Below, piece after piece: positions 14,438-22,060 of a DNA stretch of 31,859 nt. The position numbers were made by a program, and so were the translations under genes. The stretch covers positions 1 to 31,859 of the forward strand of contig JBAVEL010000127.1 of the NCBI GenBank assembly GCA_049587715.1. Reading direction: 5' to 3'. Under the pieces are notes generated by a model. The model ran no database searches. It was not told where the DNA came from and saw only the letters and a list, made by a program, of their open reading frames with translations. The stretch comes from JBAVEL01 sp049587715. GTDB lineage: Bacteria; Bacteroidota; Ignavibacteria; UBA10030; UBA6906. Every line of letters begins with the position of its first letter. Position 1 is the stretch's first letter.

Positions 14438-15058
14438 ATGATGGCCCTTGACATCGTGAACACAGGTTCAGGCAGACTACCATCTGACTACAGGGAGGTG
14501 CGTTGCTGGAAGATCAGCGAAAAGACTGGTCGCATTGTCGTCATGAATCTCCTCTCGGTGCCACTGGGTCTTGTTTGTTGGGTCATCTTTGTGCTCTTCG
14601 TGCACGCGTGTGGGGAGGCAACGCAAACCATGTTTCGTGATGCCGACCAGAATCTCATTCTGCTGGTCGGTATTGTGATAACGATCGCCCTCCACGAGTA
14701 TGTACATGGCCTTGCCATGCGCGCATTCGGGGCACAGGCGAAATATGGCTTCATGTGGAAGGGACCAATGTTCTATGCGACGTCGCCTGGATATGCCTTC
14801 CAACGTCGTCAATATCTTGTTGTCAGCCTTGCTCCGCTGGTGAGTCTGAGCATTCTGGCCGGTTGTGGTATTCTGGTTCTTGCAGGCACCTCACTTGTCT
14901 GGCCCCTGGCTCTGTGGGCAACAATCAATGCCGCCTCAGCCATCGGTGATCTGTGGATAACAGCCATTGTGATTCGCTATCCTTCCAACGCCTATGTTGT
15001 CGATGAGCGTGATGGAGTCAGAATCTTCATGCCAGAGAACGAACGTACGGCACAGTGA
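14438..15058 (+). CDS. Membrane-embedded zinc metalloprotease, DUF3267-like
   Basis: 206 residues from ATG 14438 (a second ATG follows at once); GGGGA lies just upstream. The frame extends open for 231 nt further 5', but that part is basic and low in complexity and lacks export or domain features. Hydrophobic segments occur near 35-57, 72-90, 122-142 and 145-170. HEYVH at 86-90 inside the second one is an HExxH zinc motif, followed by GLAMRAFGAQAKYGF. This layout is that of DUF3267 membrane proteases, distant relatives of site-2 proteases. The substrate is unknown. Its base composition is less GC-rich than that of its neighbours, like the cassette genes, so it may be acquired. No attC-like site was found next to it. 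Confidence 0.75.
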   Translation: MMALDIVNTGSGRLPSDYREVRCWKISEKTGRIVVMNLLSVPLGLVCWVIFVLFVHACGEATQTMFRDADQNLILLVGIVITIALHEYVHGLAMRAFGAQAKYGFMWKGPMFYATSPGYAFQRRQYLVVSLAPLVSLSILAGCGILVLAGTSLVWPLALWATINAASAIGDLWITAIVIRYPSNAYVVDERDGVRIFMPENERTAQ

Positions 15059-15084
15059 AGGACAGCGTGACAGGGAGGACCCCC

Positions 15085-15264
15085 ATGACCCACATCAAGA
15101 GAATCGGCGGCCTCTTCTGCCTTCTGGCGGCTTCAGTCTTCGTGTGGAACGGCTGTGCGACCATCCTGAAGGGCTCAACCGAGACGGTCAGTGATCGTTC
15201 GGATCCTTCGGAAGCGAAGGGCTGCGTCAACGGTCAATTGATGGGCAGAACGCCGCCGTATTGA
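15085..15264 (+). pseudogene. Truncated PEGA-like lipoprotein (N-terminal fragment)
   Basis: 59 residues from ATG 15085, with AGGGAGGA upstream. A lipoprotein signal ends in WNGC (Cys24) followed by ATILKGSTETVS. The frame then reads SDPSEAKGCVNGQLMGRTPPY and stops. In relatives the phrase 'SDPSEAKVYVNGQLMGTTPLEL' opens a PEGA domain that continues for dozens of residues. The stop here cuts the domain after its first strands, and the next gene's ribosome binding site follows at once. Either the 3' part has been deleted or the short form is kept as a small lipoprotein. I favour decay. Confidence 0.55.
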
Positions 15265-15276
15265 CGGGAGGATGAC

Positions 15277-15810
15277 ATGAAAGGAGTATCTGTCGCGGTT
15301 TCACTTGGTCTGCTTCTCTCCGTTCTCTTTACCGGGAGCGGCTTTGCTCAAGGCACGGGATCTTCAGAATATGAAGAGGTGAAAGCGGCGATCGAGCAAT
15401 CGATCGGCTGGGCCGTCGAAAAGGACTTTGATGCCATGTTCCGCCTTTGGGACGACAACATGTTTCATTTCTGGTTGTTTTCAAAGAGCCTTGTGGTGGG
15501 GCTGGATAGTTTCAGGATCTATGCTGAACAGTGGCGGGACCCGGATTTCCATGGAACCCGTTTCCAATTGAAGGATTTGCGGATCGTCTTTTCTCAATCC
15601 GGAGATGTGGCATGGTACTCATGCTTCCTGGATGACTGCGGTTCCTTCAAGGGCGAGGAGTCGTGTCTTGAAAACGTTTTTCAGACTGGTGTTCTGGAAA
15701 AGAGGGAGGGCCGGTGGGTCCATATGCTGATGCACGGGTCCTATCCGGTCGATAAGATGCCGGAGAATCTTGTCCGGGCATACTATTCGAATCTGTTTGA
15801 GAGAAGGTGA
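15277..15810 (+). CDS. Secreted NTF2-like (SnoaL/DUF4440-type) protein
   Basis: 177 residues; GGGAGGATGAC precedes ATG 15277. A signal peptide covers residues 1-25 (ending GSGFAQG). The remainder starts with a helical EEVKAAIEQSIGWAVEKDFDAMFRLWDDNMFHFW. This is followed by GLDSFRIYAEQWRDP, strand-forming FQLKDLRIVFSQSGDVAWYSC and GRWVHMLMHGSYPVDKMPE. That order (helix hairpin, then curved sheet ending 'W...H.H.S') is the cone-shaped NTF2 fold used for ligand binding in SnoaL-like and DUF4440 proteins. No ligand can be named. It lies 12 nt after the truncated lipoprotein and was probably co-transcribed with it. The 254 nt that follow contain only GC-rich non-coding sequence. Confidence 0.75.
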   Translation: MKGVSVAVSLGLLLSVLFTGSGFAQGTGSSEYEEVKAAIEQSIGWAVEKDFDAMFRLWDDNMFHFWLFSKSLVVGLDSFRIYAEQWRDPDFHGTRFQLKDLRIVFSQSGDVAWYSCFLDDCGSFKGEESCLENVFQTGVLEKREGRWVHMLMHGSYPVDKMPENLVRAYYSNLFERR

Positions 15811-16064
15811 CCTGACCGCCCGTTATCGGGAGTGCCGGCCCTCCCTGGATGGGGAAGGTCGTCACGGGGTGATGCGACCTCCCGCCCGGGGCCTGGAGAA
15901 GGCGCCCTCCTGGCGGGGGGGGGGCGGCCGGCACGGGGTTTCATAGGCACGGGCGCGGATGCCGCGGGGGAGTGCATCCCCCGCCCCGAAAACCCGTATC
16001 TTCATGAAACGCCCTTCGCCGAAGAACGGCAGGGCGTGATCCGCCAGCACAGGATGGAGGTACC

Positions 16065-17033
16065 ATGACCATACGGTACATTGATCCGCTCTCGAGGGGG
16101 TGGGGCCGCATGAAGGCGGCTCTCTTTCAGCCGTTCGATATCCGGAAGTGGTTCGTTGTGGGATTCACCGCGTTCCTGGCGGGCCTGACGGACTTCCAAG
16201 GAGGGGGCGGGGGCTCGGGCATCAAGGGGAGGGACGGAGATGTGGACTGGAATGCCCTGTTCTACTTCCCCGACCGGATCCGGGAATGGATGAGCGACAA
16301 TCCCTTCTGGTTTCCCTTCCTTCTTGTGGCGGTCGCGATTGCACTGGTGTTGCTGGCCCTTTTGTTCTGGGTCAGCTCCCGGGGGAAGTTCATGTTTCTG
16401 GACAACGTGGTCCGGGACCGTTCGGAAGTCAGCGCCCCGTGGTACGAATACCGGAAGGAGGGGAACTCCCTCTTCCTCTGGCACGCGGTCTTCTCGATTG
16501 TGTTTGCCGCGCTGCTCATTCCCTATCTGATCTCCTGCTTTACGGCTCTCCGGGAGATCTGGGAGACGTTCGGGGATCCCCGCATGTTCATTGCCCCCGG
16601 GATCTGGATGGTTCTGGGCTTTGCCGGCATCATGATGCTGGCGTCATTCATAGACCTCATGCTTGCGGACTTCGTGGTGCCCCTCATGTACCGCTCGAGG
16701 GTGGGGGTGTTGAAGGGATGGGGGTTGTTTCTGCCGCTGTTCTGGTCCCGCTTGCTGTATTTCGTGGGATACGCCATCTTCTACCTGCTCCTGGTGCTGG
16801 TGCTTGTGTTTGCCATCGTCGTGGGAGGGGTGGTGACCTGCTGCATAGGTTTCCTGATTCTGGCGCTTCCGTACATCGGGACGGTCCTGCTTCTGCCCGT
16901 GCACTACACGTTCCGGGCGTTCAGTCTGGAATTCCTGGAACAGTTCGGTCCCGAGTACCGGATACTCCCGGGACAGGGGCCCCCCATGTTCCCGACAGTC
17001 CCGTCGGGTTCGGCGGGAGGATCGGGGTTGTGA
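16065..17033 (+). CDS. Polytopic membrane protein, DUF7544-like
   Basis: 322 residues; ATG 16065 follows GGATGGAGGTACC. An amphipathic start (YIDPLSRGWGRMKAALFQPFDIRKWF) leads into the first membrane segment and a glycine-rich loop (FQGGGGGSGIKG). Strong hydrophobic segments follow near residues 88-110, 143-165, 178-205 and 230-280, including a very hydrophobic double segment with VVTCCIGF. The C-terminal tail is Pro/Gly-rich (LPGQGPPMFPTVPSGSAGG). It resembles the conserved membrane proteins grouped under DUF7544, but that name is uncertain and no biochemical role is known. Its stop overlaps the start of the next gene (GTGA), so the two are translationally coupled. Confidence 0.75.
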   Translation: MTIRYIDPLSRGWGRMKAALFQPFDIRKWFVVGFTAFLAGLTDFQGGGGGSGIKGRDGDVDWNALFYFPDRIREWMSDNPFWFPFLLVAVAIALVLLALLFWVSSRGKFMFLDNVVRDRSEVSAPWYEYRKEGNSLFLWHAVFSIVFAALLIPYLISCFTALREIWETFGDPRMFIAPGIWMVLGFAGIMMLASFIDLMLADFVVPLMYRSRVGVLKGWGLFLPLFWSRLLYFVGYAIFYLLLVLVLVFAIVVGGVVTCCIGFLILALPYIGTVLLLPVHYTFRAFSLEFLEQFGPEYRILPGQGPPMFPTVPSGSAGGSGL

Positions 17034-17440
17034 GGCGCGCGATGGGGGGTTCCCTTGCAGTGGGGGCGCGGGGTTTCAGGGCCGCGACCGCGGGAGTGCT
17101 GCTCGGGGGCCTGGCCCTCCTCCGGGTCCTCGAGCCGGGGGAGATGCCCCTTCCCGCGTGCCTCTTCCACCGGCTCACAGGGTTCTCCTGCCCCACCTGC
17201 GGAATGACCCGCTCGCTGCACTCCGCTCTCCACGGCCTCTGGAATGAGGCGTTCGGGGCTCATCCGGCGGGCCCGTTCCTGCTCTTCTTTGTTCTTGCCG
17301 TTGCAGCCGCACTGGGGGCCGAGGCGGCCCTCGGAAGGCGGCTCCCATTCCCCTGGAGAAGAGCCGCCGGGTGGGGAGGTTTTGTGCTGGCATCGGGGTG
17401 GATTCTCTCGGGGTGGCTGAGATTCGCGGGGGGAGTCTGA
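17030..17440 (+). CDS. DUF2752 small membrane protein
   Basis: 136 residues from GTG 17030, which overlaps the previous stop in a GTGA; GGGAGG lies 10 nt upstream. An ATG at 17042 is an alternative with four fewer residues. The diagnostic motif is FSCPTCGMTRSLHSALHG at about residues 52-69, i.e. the CPxCGxTRS signature of DUF2752. It is flanked by hydrophobic segments near 18-33, 80-98 and 110-128. DUF2752 proteins are inner-membrane proteins of unknown function found next to diverse membrane proteins. The overlap with the upstream gene argues for a joint membrane function. Confidence 0.82.
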   Translation: MRRAMGGSLAVGARGFRAATAGVLLGGLALLRVLEPGEMPLPACLFHRLTGFSCPTCGMTRSLHSALHGLWNEAFGAHPAGPFLLFFVLAVAAALGAEAALGRRLPFPWRRAAGWGGFVLASGWILSGWLRFAGGV

Positions 17441-17636
17441 CCCGCCCAGGGCGCCTGTTGCCGTTCTCTTCCTGAGCCCGTATCTTGCCTTCGGAGCCCC
17501 GCGGGGATCGAGTCCGACGGGGGGCGGACCACAGGCCAGCCCCGCGGCGCACATTCAGCCCTCCTTCTGAGGGGCTCGCGCCCGCCTCCGGGTGAACCGC
17601 CGTCCCGGGGGCCTCAACCTCACATATCGGAACCCC

Positions 17637-19238
17637 ATGACCGAGAAGCCATCCACCGAAGCTCCCCCCCAAGGGGGCATCCTGGGCAGGTCTCTCAAGG
17701 AGATCAGCCAGCCCTTCATTGATCTGATTCATGCCCCCCGGGCCCTCTGGGGGGTGAACCTGGCCTACACCCTGGAGGGACTCTCGTACTTCGGCATCCT
17801 CACCTACCTTGCCATCCACTTTTCGGACTTCGTGTTCCAGGGGGTGCCCCATCCCGATGTCTGGGCGCACCGGATGGTGGGGGTGCTGACGGCGGGGATC
17901 GCCATCTCCATGGTGTTCCTCGGGTTCGTTCCAGATAGATGGGGGGTGCGGAAGGCCCTCCTTACGGCCTTCGGTCTTCTGCTTGTGGGGCGGATTCTCA
18001 TGTCCGCCGCGCCCACCACGTTCGGCCTCCAGCCCGCAGGGACCGGCTCTTTGCTCCTCCTTGTGACCATGGCGGGCATCATGATTGTGGTGGTGGGATA
18101 CGGCCTGTACCAGCCCTCCGCGTACGCCGCCGTGAGGCAGTTTACCACGCCCAGGACCGCCTCAATGGCCTACGCCATGCTCTATGCCCTCATGAACGCC
18201 GGATCCTCCCTCGCCATGCTTGCCTTTCTGGTGCGGGATGAGGGGTTCCTGGGGCTCGGCATCACGGGCACCTTCTGGTTCTATACGGGACTGACGGGGG
18301 TTTCCCTGCTTGCCACCTACTTCATACTCTCCCGGAAGACCGTGGCGGAGGCGATCGCACGGGCCCGGGCTGAGGGCGGAGGGCCGCCCGAGAAAGCTGC
18401 GGGGTCCGAAGCCAAGCCGGCGGCCGCCGGGACCGGGGGGGATGCTCCGCCCCGGGTGCCCGTCACTGCCTGGATTGTTCTGGGAGGAGTGGTGGCGGCG
18501 GTTCTCCTCCAGATGCCGTTCCCCTGGAACCTCGTGACGGGGGCGGCGCTCGTGCTTGTTCCCGCGGTCATCCGGCTGCTGCCCTGGCCCGCACGCACCT
18601 CGACGCTCCGCTGGATTGCGGCGCATCCGCTTGCCAACGGGAAGTTCTTCTTCTTCATCTTCGCCCTGATTCCCGTGCAGACCCTCTTTACCTACAACTG
18701 GCTGGTGCTTCCGCAGTACATCTCGCGGGCGTTTGCAGGGGGATGGATCGGGGAGTACTACGAGATTGCTTCCAATGCCAATCCCATCCTGATATTCATC
18801 CTGGTTCCCGTCATTACGGCCGCAACCTACAGGGCGAAGGTGTACAACATGATGGTGTGGGGTACCCTTGTCATGGGCTCGGCGGCGTTCGCCCTGGCTT
18901 TCGGGCCCACCCCCTGGGCCCTTCTGGCCTATATCCTGATCATGACCGTGGGGGAGGCGATGTGGTCCGCCCGGTTCCTGCAGTATGCCACGGAGATTGC
19001 GCCGGAGGGGAGAGCAGGGCAGTACCAGGGGGTGGCGCAGCTTCCATGGTTTTTGACCAAGTTCCTGGTGCCCCTCCTGTATTCCGGCCAGATGATGGAG
19101 CGCTACTGTCCGGCCGAAGGGGCGCTCCAGACGGAGGGCATGTGGTTTGTCTTCGGGCTGATCGCCGTTACCACGCCCCTCATGCTCTGGCTTGCGCGGA
19201 AGTGGATGAAGGAGGGTTTCGGTGAAAGGCATGGCTGA
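17637..19238 (+). CDS. Major-facilitator transporter, POT/PTR-like
   Basis: 533 residues from ATG 17637. An in-frame GTG at 17592 would add 15 residues of basic, non-conserved sequence. Neither has a strong ribosome binding site. The first membrane segment carries LEGLSYFGILTYLAIHFSD, reminiscent of the ExxERFxYYG region of proton-coupled oligopeptide transporters. VPDRWGVRKALL is the MFS loop 2-3 signature. GYGLYQPSAYAAVRQFTTPRTASMAYAMLYALMNAGSS resembles the POT signature region. I count 12 or more membrane segments, with a long Ala/Pro/Glu-rich central loop (about residues 230-270). The substrate could be peptides but is not proven. It overlaps the downstream phosphatase gene by 17 nt, so the two form an operon. 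Confidence 0.8.
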   Translation: MTEKPSTEAPPQGGILGRSLKEISQPFIDLIHAPRALWGVNLAYTLEGLSYFGILTYLAIHFSDFVFQGVPHPDVWAHRMVGVLTAGIAISMVFLGFVPDRWGVRKALLTAFGLLLVGRILMSAAPTTFGLQPAGTGSLLLLVTMAGIMIVVVGYGLYQPSAYAAVRQFTTPRTASMAYAMLYALMNAGSSLAMLAFLVRDEGFLGLGITGTFWFYTGLTGVSLLATYFILSRKTVAEAIARARAEGGGPPEKAAGSEAKPAAAGTGGDAPPRVPVTAWIVLGGVVAAVLLQMPFPWNLVTGAALVLVPAVIRLLPWPARTSTLRWIAAHPLANGKFFFFIFALIPVQTLFTYNWLVLPQYISRAFAGGWIGEYYEIASNANPILIFILVPVITAATYRAKVYNMMVWGTLVMGSAAFALAFGPTPWALLAYILIMTVGEAMWSARFLQYATEIAPEGRAGQYQGVAQLPWFLTKFLVPLLYSGQMMERYCPAEGALQTEGMWFVFGLIAVTTPLMLWLARKWMKEGFGERHG

Positions 19239-20910
19239 GGCACGTGGCATCCGTTGCGGGCTCGCACTTGCGGGGGCGCTTCTTCTCCCGGCGGGCGGCC
19301 TCCACCCGCACCCGGCCGAGCAGCACGTGGTCCTGGTGATCATCGACGGGGCGCGTTATTCGGAGACGCTGGGAGACCCCTCGGGGCAGTACATCCCCCG
19401 GATGCGCCAGCTCGCCCTCCAGGGGGCGGTGGTGGACACCTTCTGGAACGACAGCACCACCTACACGGACAAGGCCATCCCCGCCATCTGGTGCGGGTCC
19501 TGGTCCCGGCCCGTGGACACGGTTGTGAACGGATATTCCACCCAGTATGCCACAGCCCCCACGGTGTGGGAATACTACCGGCGTCACCGCGGGGGGGATT
19601 CCACACGGGCCATCTATGTGCTGAAGCAGTTGAACGGGCCCTGGCTTCCCAGCTTCCACCCGTCGTACGGTCCTCCCTACTGGCCCTGGTATGCCATGCA
19701 GGACTGGAGCGACCTCTACGTGTGGCAGAACGCCCGGGCGAAACTGGCGGCGCACCGCCCGCCCCTGATGGTGCTCTACCTGGCGAATGTGGACCACGAG
19801 GGCCACTCGGGCGTCTGGCAGGCCTACACGAGGGCCATTACGATCGCCGACAGCATTGTGGGGATGCTCTGGGACTTCGTGCAGGCGGACCCTGTGCTCA
19901 GAAACACCACGACCGTGATGGTGACCAACGACCACGGCCGTCATCTGGACGGGATCCTGAACGGGTTTGCGGGACACGGGGACGGATGTGCCGGATGCCG
20001 CCGCATTGAGTTCCTGGCTCTCGGCCCGGCGGTGAAGCCGGGGGTTTCCTCCGTACGGAGAAGGATCCCCGACATTGCCCCCACCATCGGGGCCATTCTG
20101 AACTTTCCCACGCCCTATGCAACCGGGACACCCATGACGGAGCTGCTGCGGGCCATTCTGAGCTTTGCTCCCGCGGCCATGGACTTCGGAGGTGTGCCCC
20201 TGAATGGAGCCCGTACCGATACCCTCCGGCTCTTTAATACGGGCGGGGTTCCGCTGGGCGTGCTGATCGAAGGGGATTCCCTCTTCTCGGCGGCTCCTGC
20301 ATCGGGCACGGTTCCCGCGCACGGAGAGGCGGCGTTTACGGTGACATTCGCTCCCCGGGGAGAGGATACGGCACGCGGCTTCGTCCGAATCCGGAGACAG
20401 GACGGCGGAGCCGCCGAGAGTGTGGCCGTGACGGGGTGGGGGAGTACCCTGGTGACGCTGACGGCGCAGGTGGAGGAGGGGTGGAACATGGTATCCCTCC
20501 CCGTGGATGTGGCCGATCCCTCGGTGGGGGCGGTGTTTCCCGGGGCGGGCTCTCCGGCGTACGGTTTTGTCCCCTCCTCGGGTTATGCTTCCTTTGATAC
20601 GCTTCTGTGCGGGGCGGGGTACTGGCTCAAGTTCCCGCAGGCGGATACGATTGCACTTGCCGGCACCATGCAACAGACAGACAGCGTGGATGTGGCAGGG
20701 GGCTGGAACCTGATCGGGGGAGGCGCACTTCCTCTCCCCGCCGCCTCTCTGGGGTCCGTGCCGCCCGGGATCATCCTGTTTCCGCTATACGGCTACGCGG
20801 GGAGCTATGCGGAGGCGGATACACTGCATCCGGCCGCAGGGTACTGGCTGAAGGCGTCGGGGCCCGGGCGGGTGATCCTGGGGGCTCCGGGGCGATTCCC
20901 GTTTGAATGA
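19222..20910 (+). CDS. Secreted alkaline-phosphatase-superfamily enzyme with C-terminal GWNLV modules
   Basis: 562 residues. GTG 19222 is preferred because GGAGGG lies 5-6 nt upstream; ATG 19231 is an alternative. A signal peptide occupies residues ~10-25. The catalytic domain (about 33-315) shows the metal-binding set of the superfamily. It includes IIDGARYSE with Asp42, DSTTYTDKA with a Thr nucleophile around 80, VDHEGH with Asp191/His192/His195, NDHGRH with Asp237/His238, and GHGDG with His252. Members hydrolyse phosphate mono- or diesters or sulfate esters, or transfer phosphate headgroups; this one cannot be placed more finely. Residues ~316-410 form an ASH/choice-of-anchor-like beta domain. 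Two GWNMVSLP/GWNLIGG...GYWLK modules follow. Likely surface-exposed and coupled to the upstream transporter, perhaps releasing a transported product. Confidence 0.85.
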   Translation: MKGMAEARGIRCGLALAGALLLPAGGLHPHPAEQHVVLVIIDGARYSETLGDPSGQYIPRMRQLALQGAVVDTFWNDSTTYTDKAIPAIWCGSWSRPVDTVVNGYSTQYATAPTVWEYYRRHRGGDSTRAIYVLKQLNGPWLPSFHPSYGPPYWPWYAMQDWSDLYVWQNARAKLAAHRPPLMVLYLANVDHEGHSGVWQAYTRAITIADSIVGMLWDFVQADPVLRNTTTVMVTNDHGRHLDGILNGFAGHGDGCAGCRRIEFLALGPAVKPGVSSVRRRIPDIAPTIGAILNFPTPYATGTPMTELLRAILSFAPAAMDFGGVPLNGARTDTLRLFNTGGVPLGVLIEGDSLFSAAPASGTVPAHGEAAFTVTFAPRGEDTARGFVRIRRQDGGAAESVAVTGWGSTLVTLTAQVEEGWNMVSLPVDVADPSVGAVFPGAGSPAYGFVPSSGYASFDTLLCGAGYWLKFPQADTIALAGTMQQTDSVDVAGGWNLIGGGALPLPAASLGSVPPGIILFPLYGYAGSYAEADTLHPAAGYWLKASGPGRVILGAPGRFPFE

Positions 20911-20972
20911 AGGGGGGTCTTCCCGGGGGAGGAAGCACCGGCCTTGCACTCCATGAGACGAAAGGTGGAATC

Positions 20973-21974
20973 ATGAGGCACACGATTGCGGCGGTGGCGG
21001 GTGCCTCGGCGGCGTGTCTTCTTCTTGCGGCGGGGTGCGGCGAGACGAAGAACGTGACACTCTACATGCAGGACCTGGACGTGACGAGCCCCGCACCCGG
21101 TCCTCCGCTCCACATCACCCGGAATCCCGCACAGGGAGAGGTGCACATCACCCCGCACCTGAGGGTTTCACCCCGGCGGAATCTCAGGGGAAATGTGGGA
21201 GAACACACCCGGGTGAACGGCCGCGGCGTGTTCCAGGTGGATACGGTCTATACGCAGGGGAACGGTGTTTACTTTGCGGATCCCGGAGGGGTGAACTCGT
21301 TCGGTTATGCCGGGAGGAATCTCCGCTGGGAGGTTCCCGCCTCGTTCGCGGGGGTGGATGTGGACCTGGGGCTTTCGCGCGCCGTGGCCCTCTCGCTGGG
21401 GGCGGGGTATGCCCCGGGTGCCGGCAAGGGACTCTGGGGATACCACGCAGGACTGGGGTTCCGGAGGCAGAGCGGGTCCACCGCCCTCCGCCTGGATGTG
21501 GGGCTTCAGTGGCAGGAGTTGAGCTACCGCACCCGCACGGTGGTGGCGGAGCAGCCCCTCGGAGGCGGAGTGTCCAGGGTGTTCTTCTACGATGATCCGG
21601 GGAGCAGCAGCAGCGCCCGGTTCTACGGGGCCCTCACGGTGAATACCGTGCACGATGACTGGGCCGTGAACCCCTTCCTCCAGGTCGGTGTGGCGTCCCA
21701 GTCTGTGTCGGAATTCAAGCCCGTCCGCCCGGCAGCGCAGGCCTTCTTTCTCCCGCCTTTCTTCCTGATACCTCAGGAGCAGCTCTTTATTGTGCAGGAT
21801 CTGCGGGGCGAGTTTTCCGCCACCCTGGTGCACCTGACGCCGGGGTTCTACATTGCCCTGGATGAGGATCTCATGGTCGTGGCGGGCGTGCGGGTGAGCT
21901 TCGAGACGACGATCGAGAACGCCTCTTCCTCCGTGCTGGCGGCCCCGGTTCTGCTCCTGGACTGGGGTCTGTAG
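20973..21974 (+). CDS. Lipoprotein with beta-rich, outer-membrane-like body
   Basis: 333 residues; ATG 20973 follows AAAGGTGG at the right distance, whereas an earlier in-frame ATG (20907) would bury the signal. Residues 1-22 (MRHTIAAVAGASAACLLLAAGC) are a lipoprotein signal with lipobox LAAGC. After a low-complexity linker the body alternates strands with aromatic girdles. Examples are LSLGAGYAPGAGKGLWGYHAGLGF, LRLDVGLQWQELSY, WAVNPFLQVGVAS and YIALDEDLMVVAGVRVSF, and the chain ends LLLDWGL. That pattern suggests an eight- to twelve-strand barrel or a beta sandwich at the outer membrane. I do not recognise a family. It follows the phosphatase by 62 nt and may belong to the same operon. It converges on the deacetylase gene. 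Confidence 0.7.
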   Translation: MRHTIAAVAGASAACLLLAAGCGETKNVTLYMQDLDVTSPAPGPPLHITRNPAQGEVHITPHLRVSPRRNLRGNVGEHTRVNGRGVFQVDTVYTQGNGVYFADPGGVNSFGYAGRNLRWEVPASFAGVDVDLGLSRAVALSLGAGYAPGAGKGLWGYHAGLGFRRQSGSTALRLDVGLQWQELSYRTRTVVAEQPLGGGVSRVFFYDDPGSSSSARFYGALTVNTVHDDWAVNPFLQVGVASQSVSEFKPVRPAAQAFFLPPFFLIPQEQLFIVQDLRGEFSATLVHLTPGFYIALDEDLMVVAGVRVSFETTIENASSSVLAAPVLLLDWGL

Positions 21975-22060
21975 CGGAGCGTTACCCCCTCCCCACCATG
22001 GAGGCCGGCCGTGGGTTGATGCCCGGCTGGCGAGGGGTGTGAGCCGGCCGGGAACCCTCT

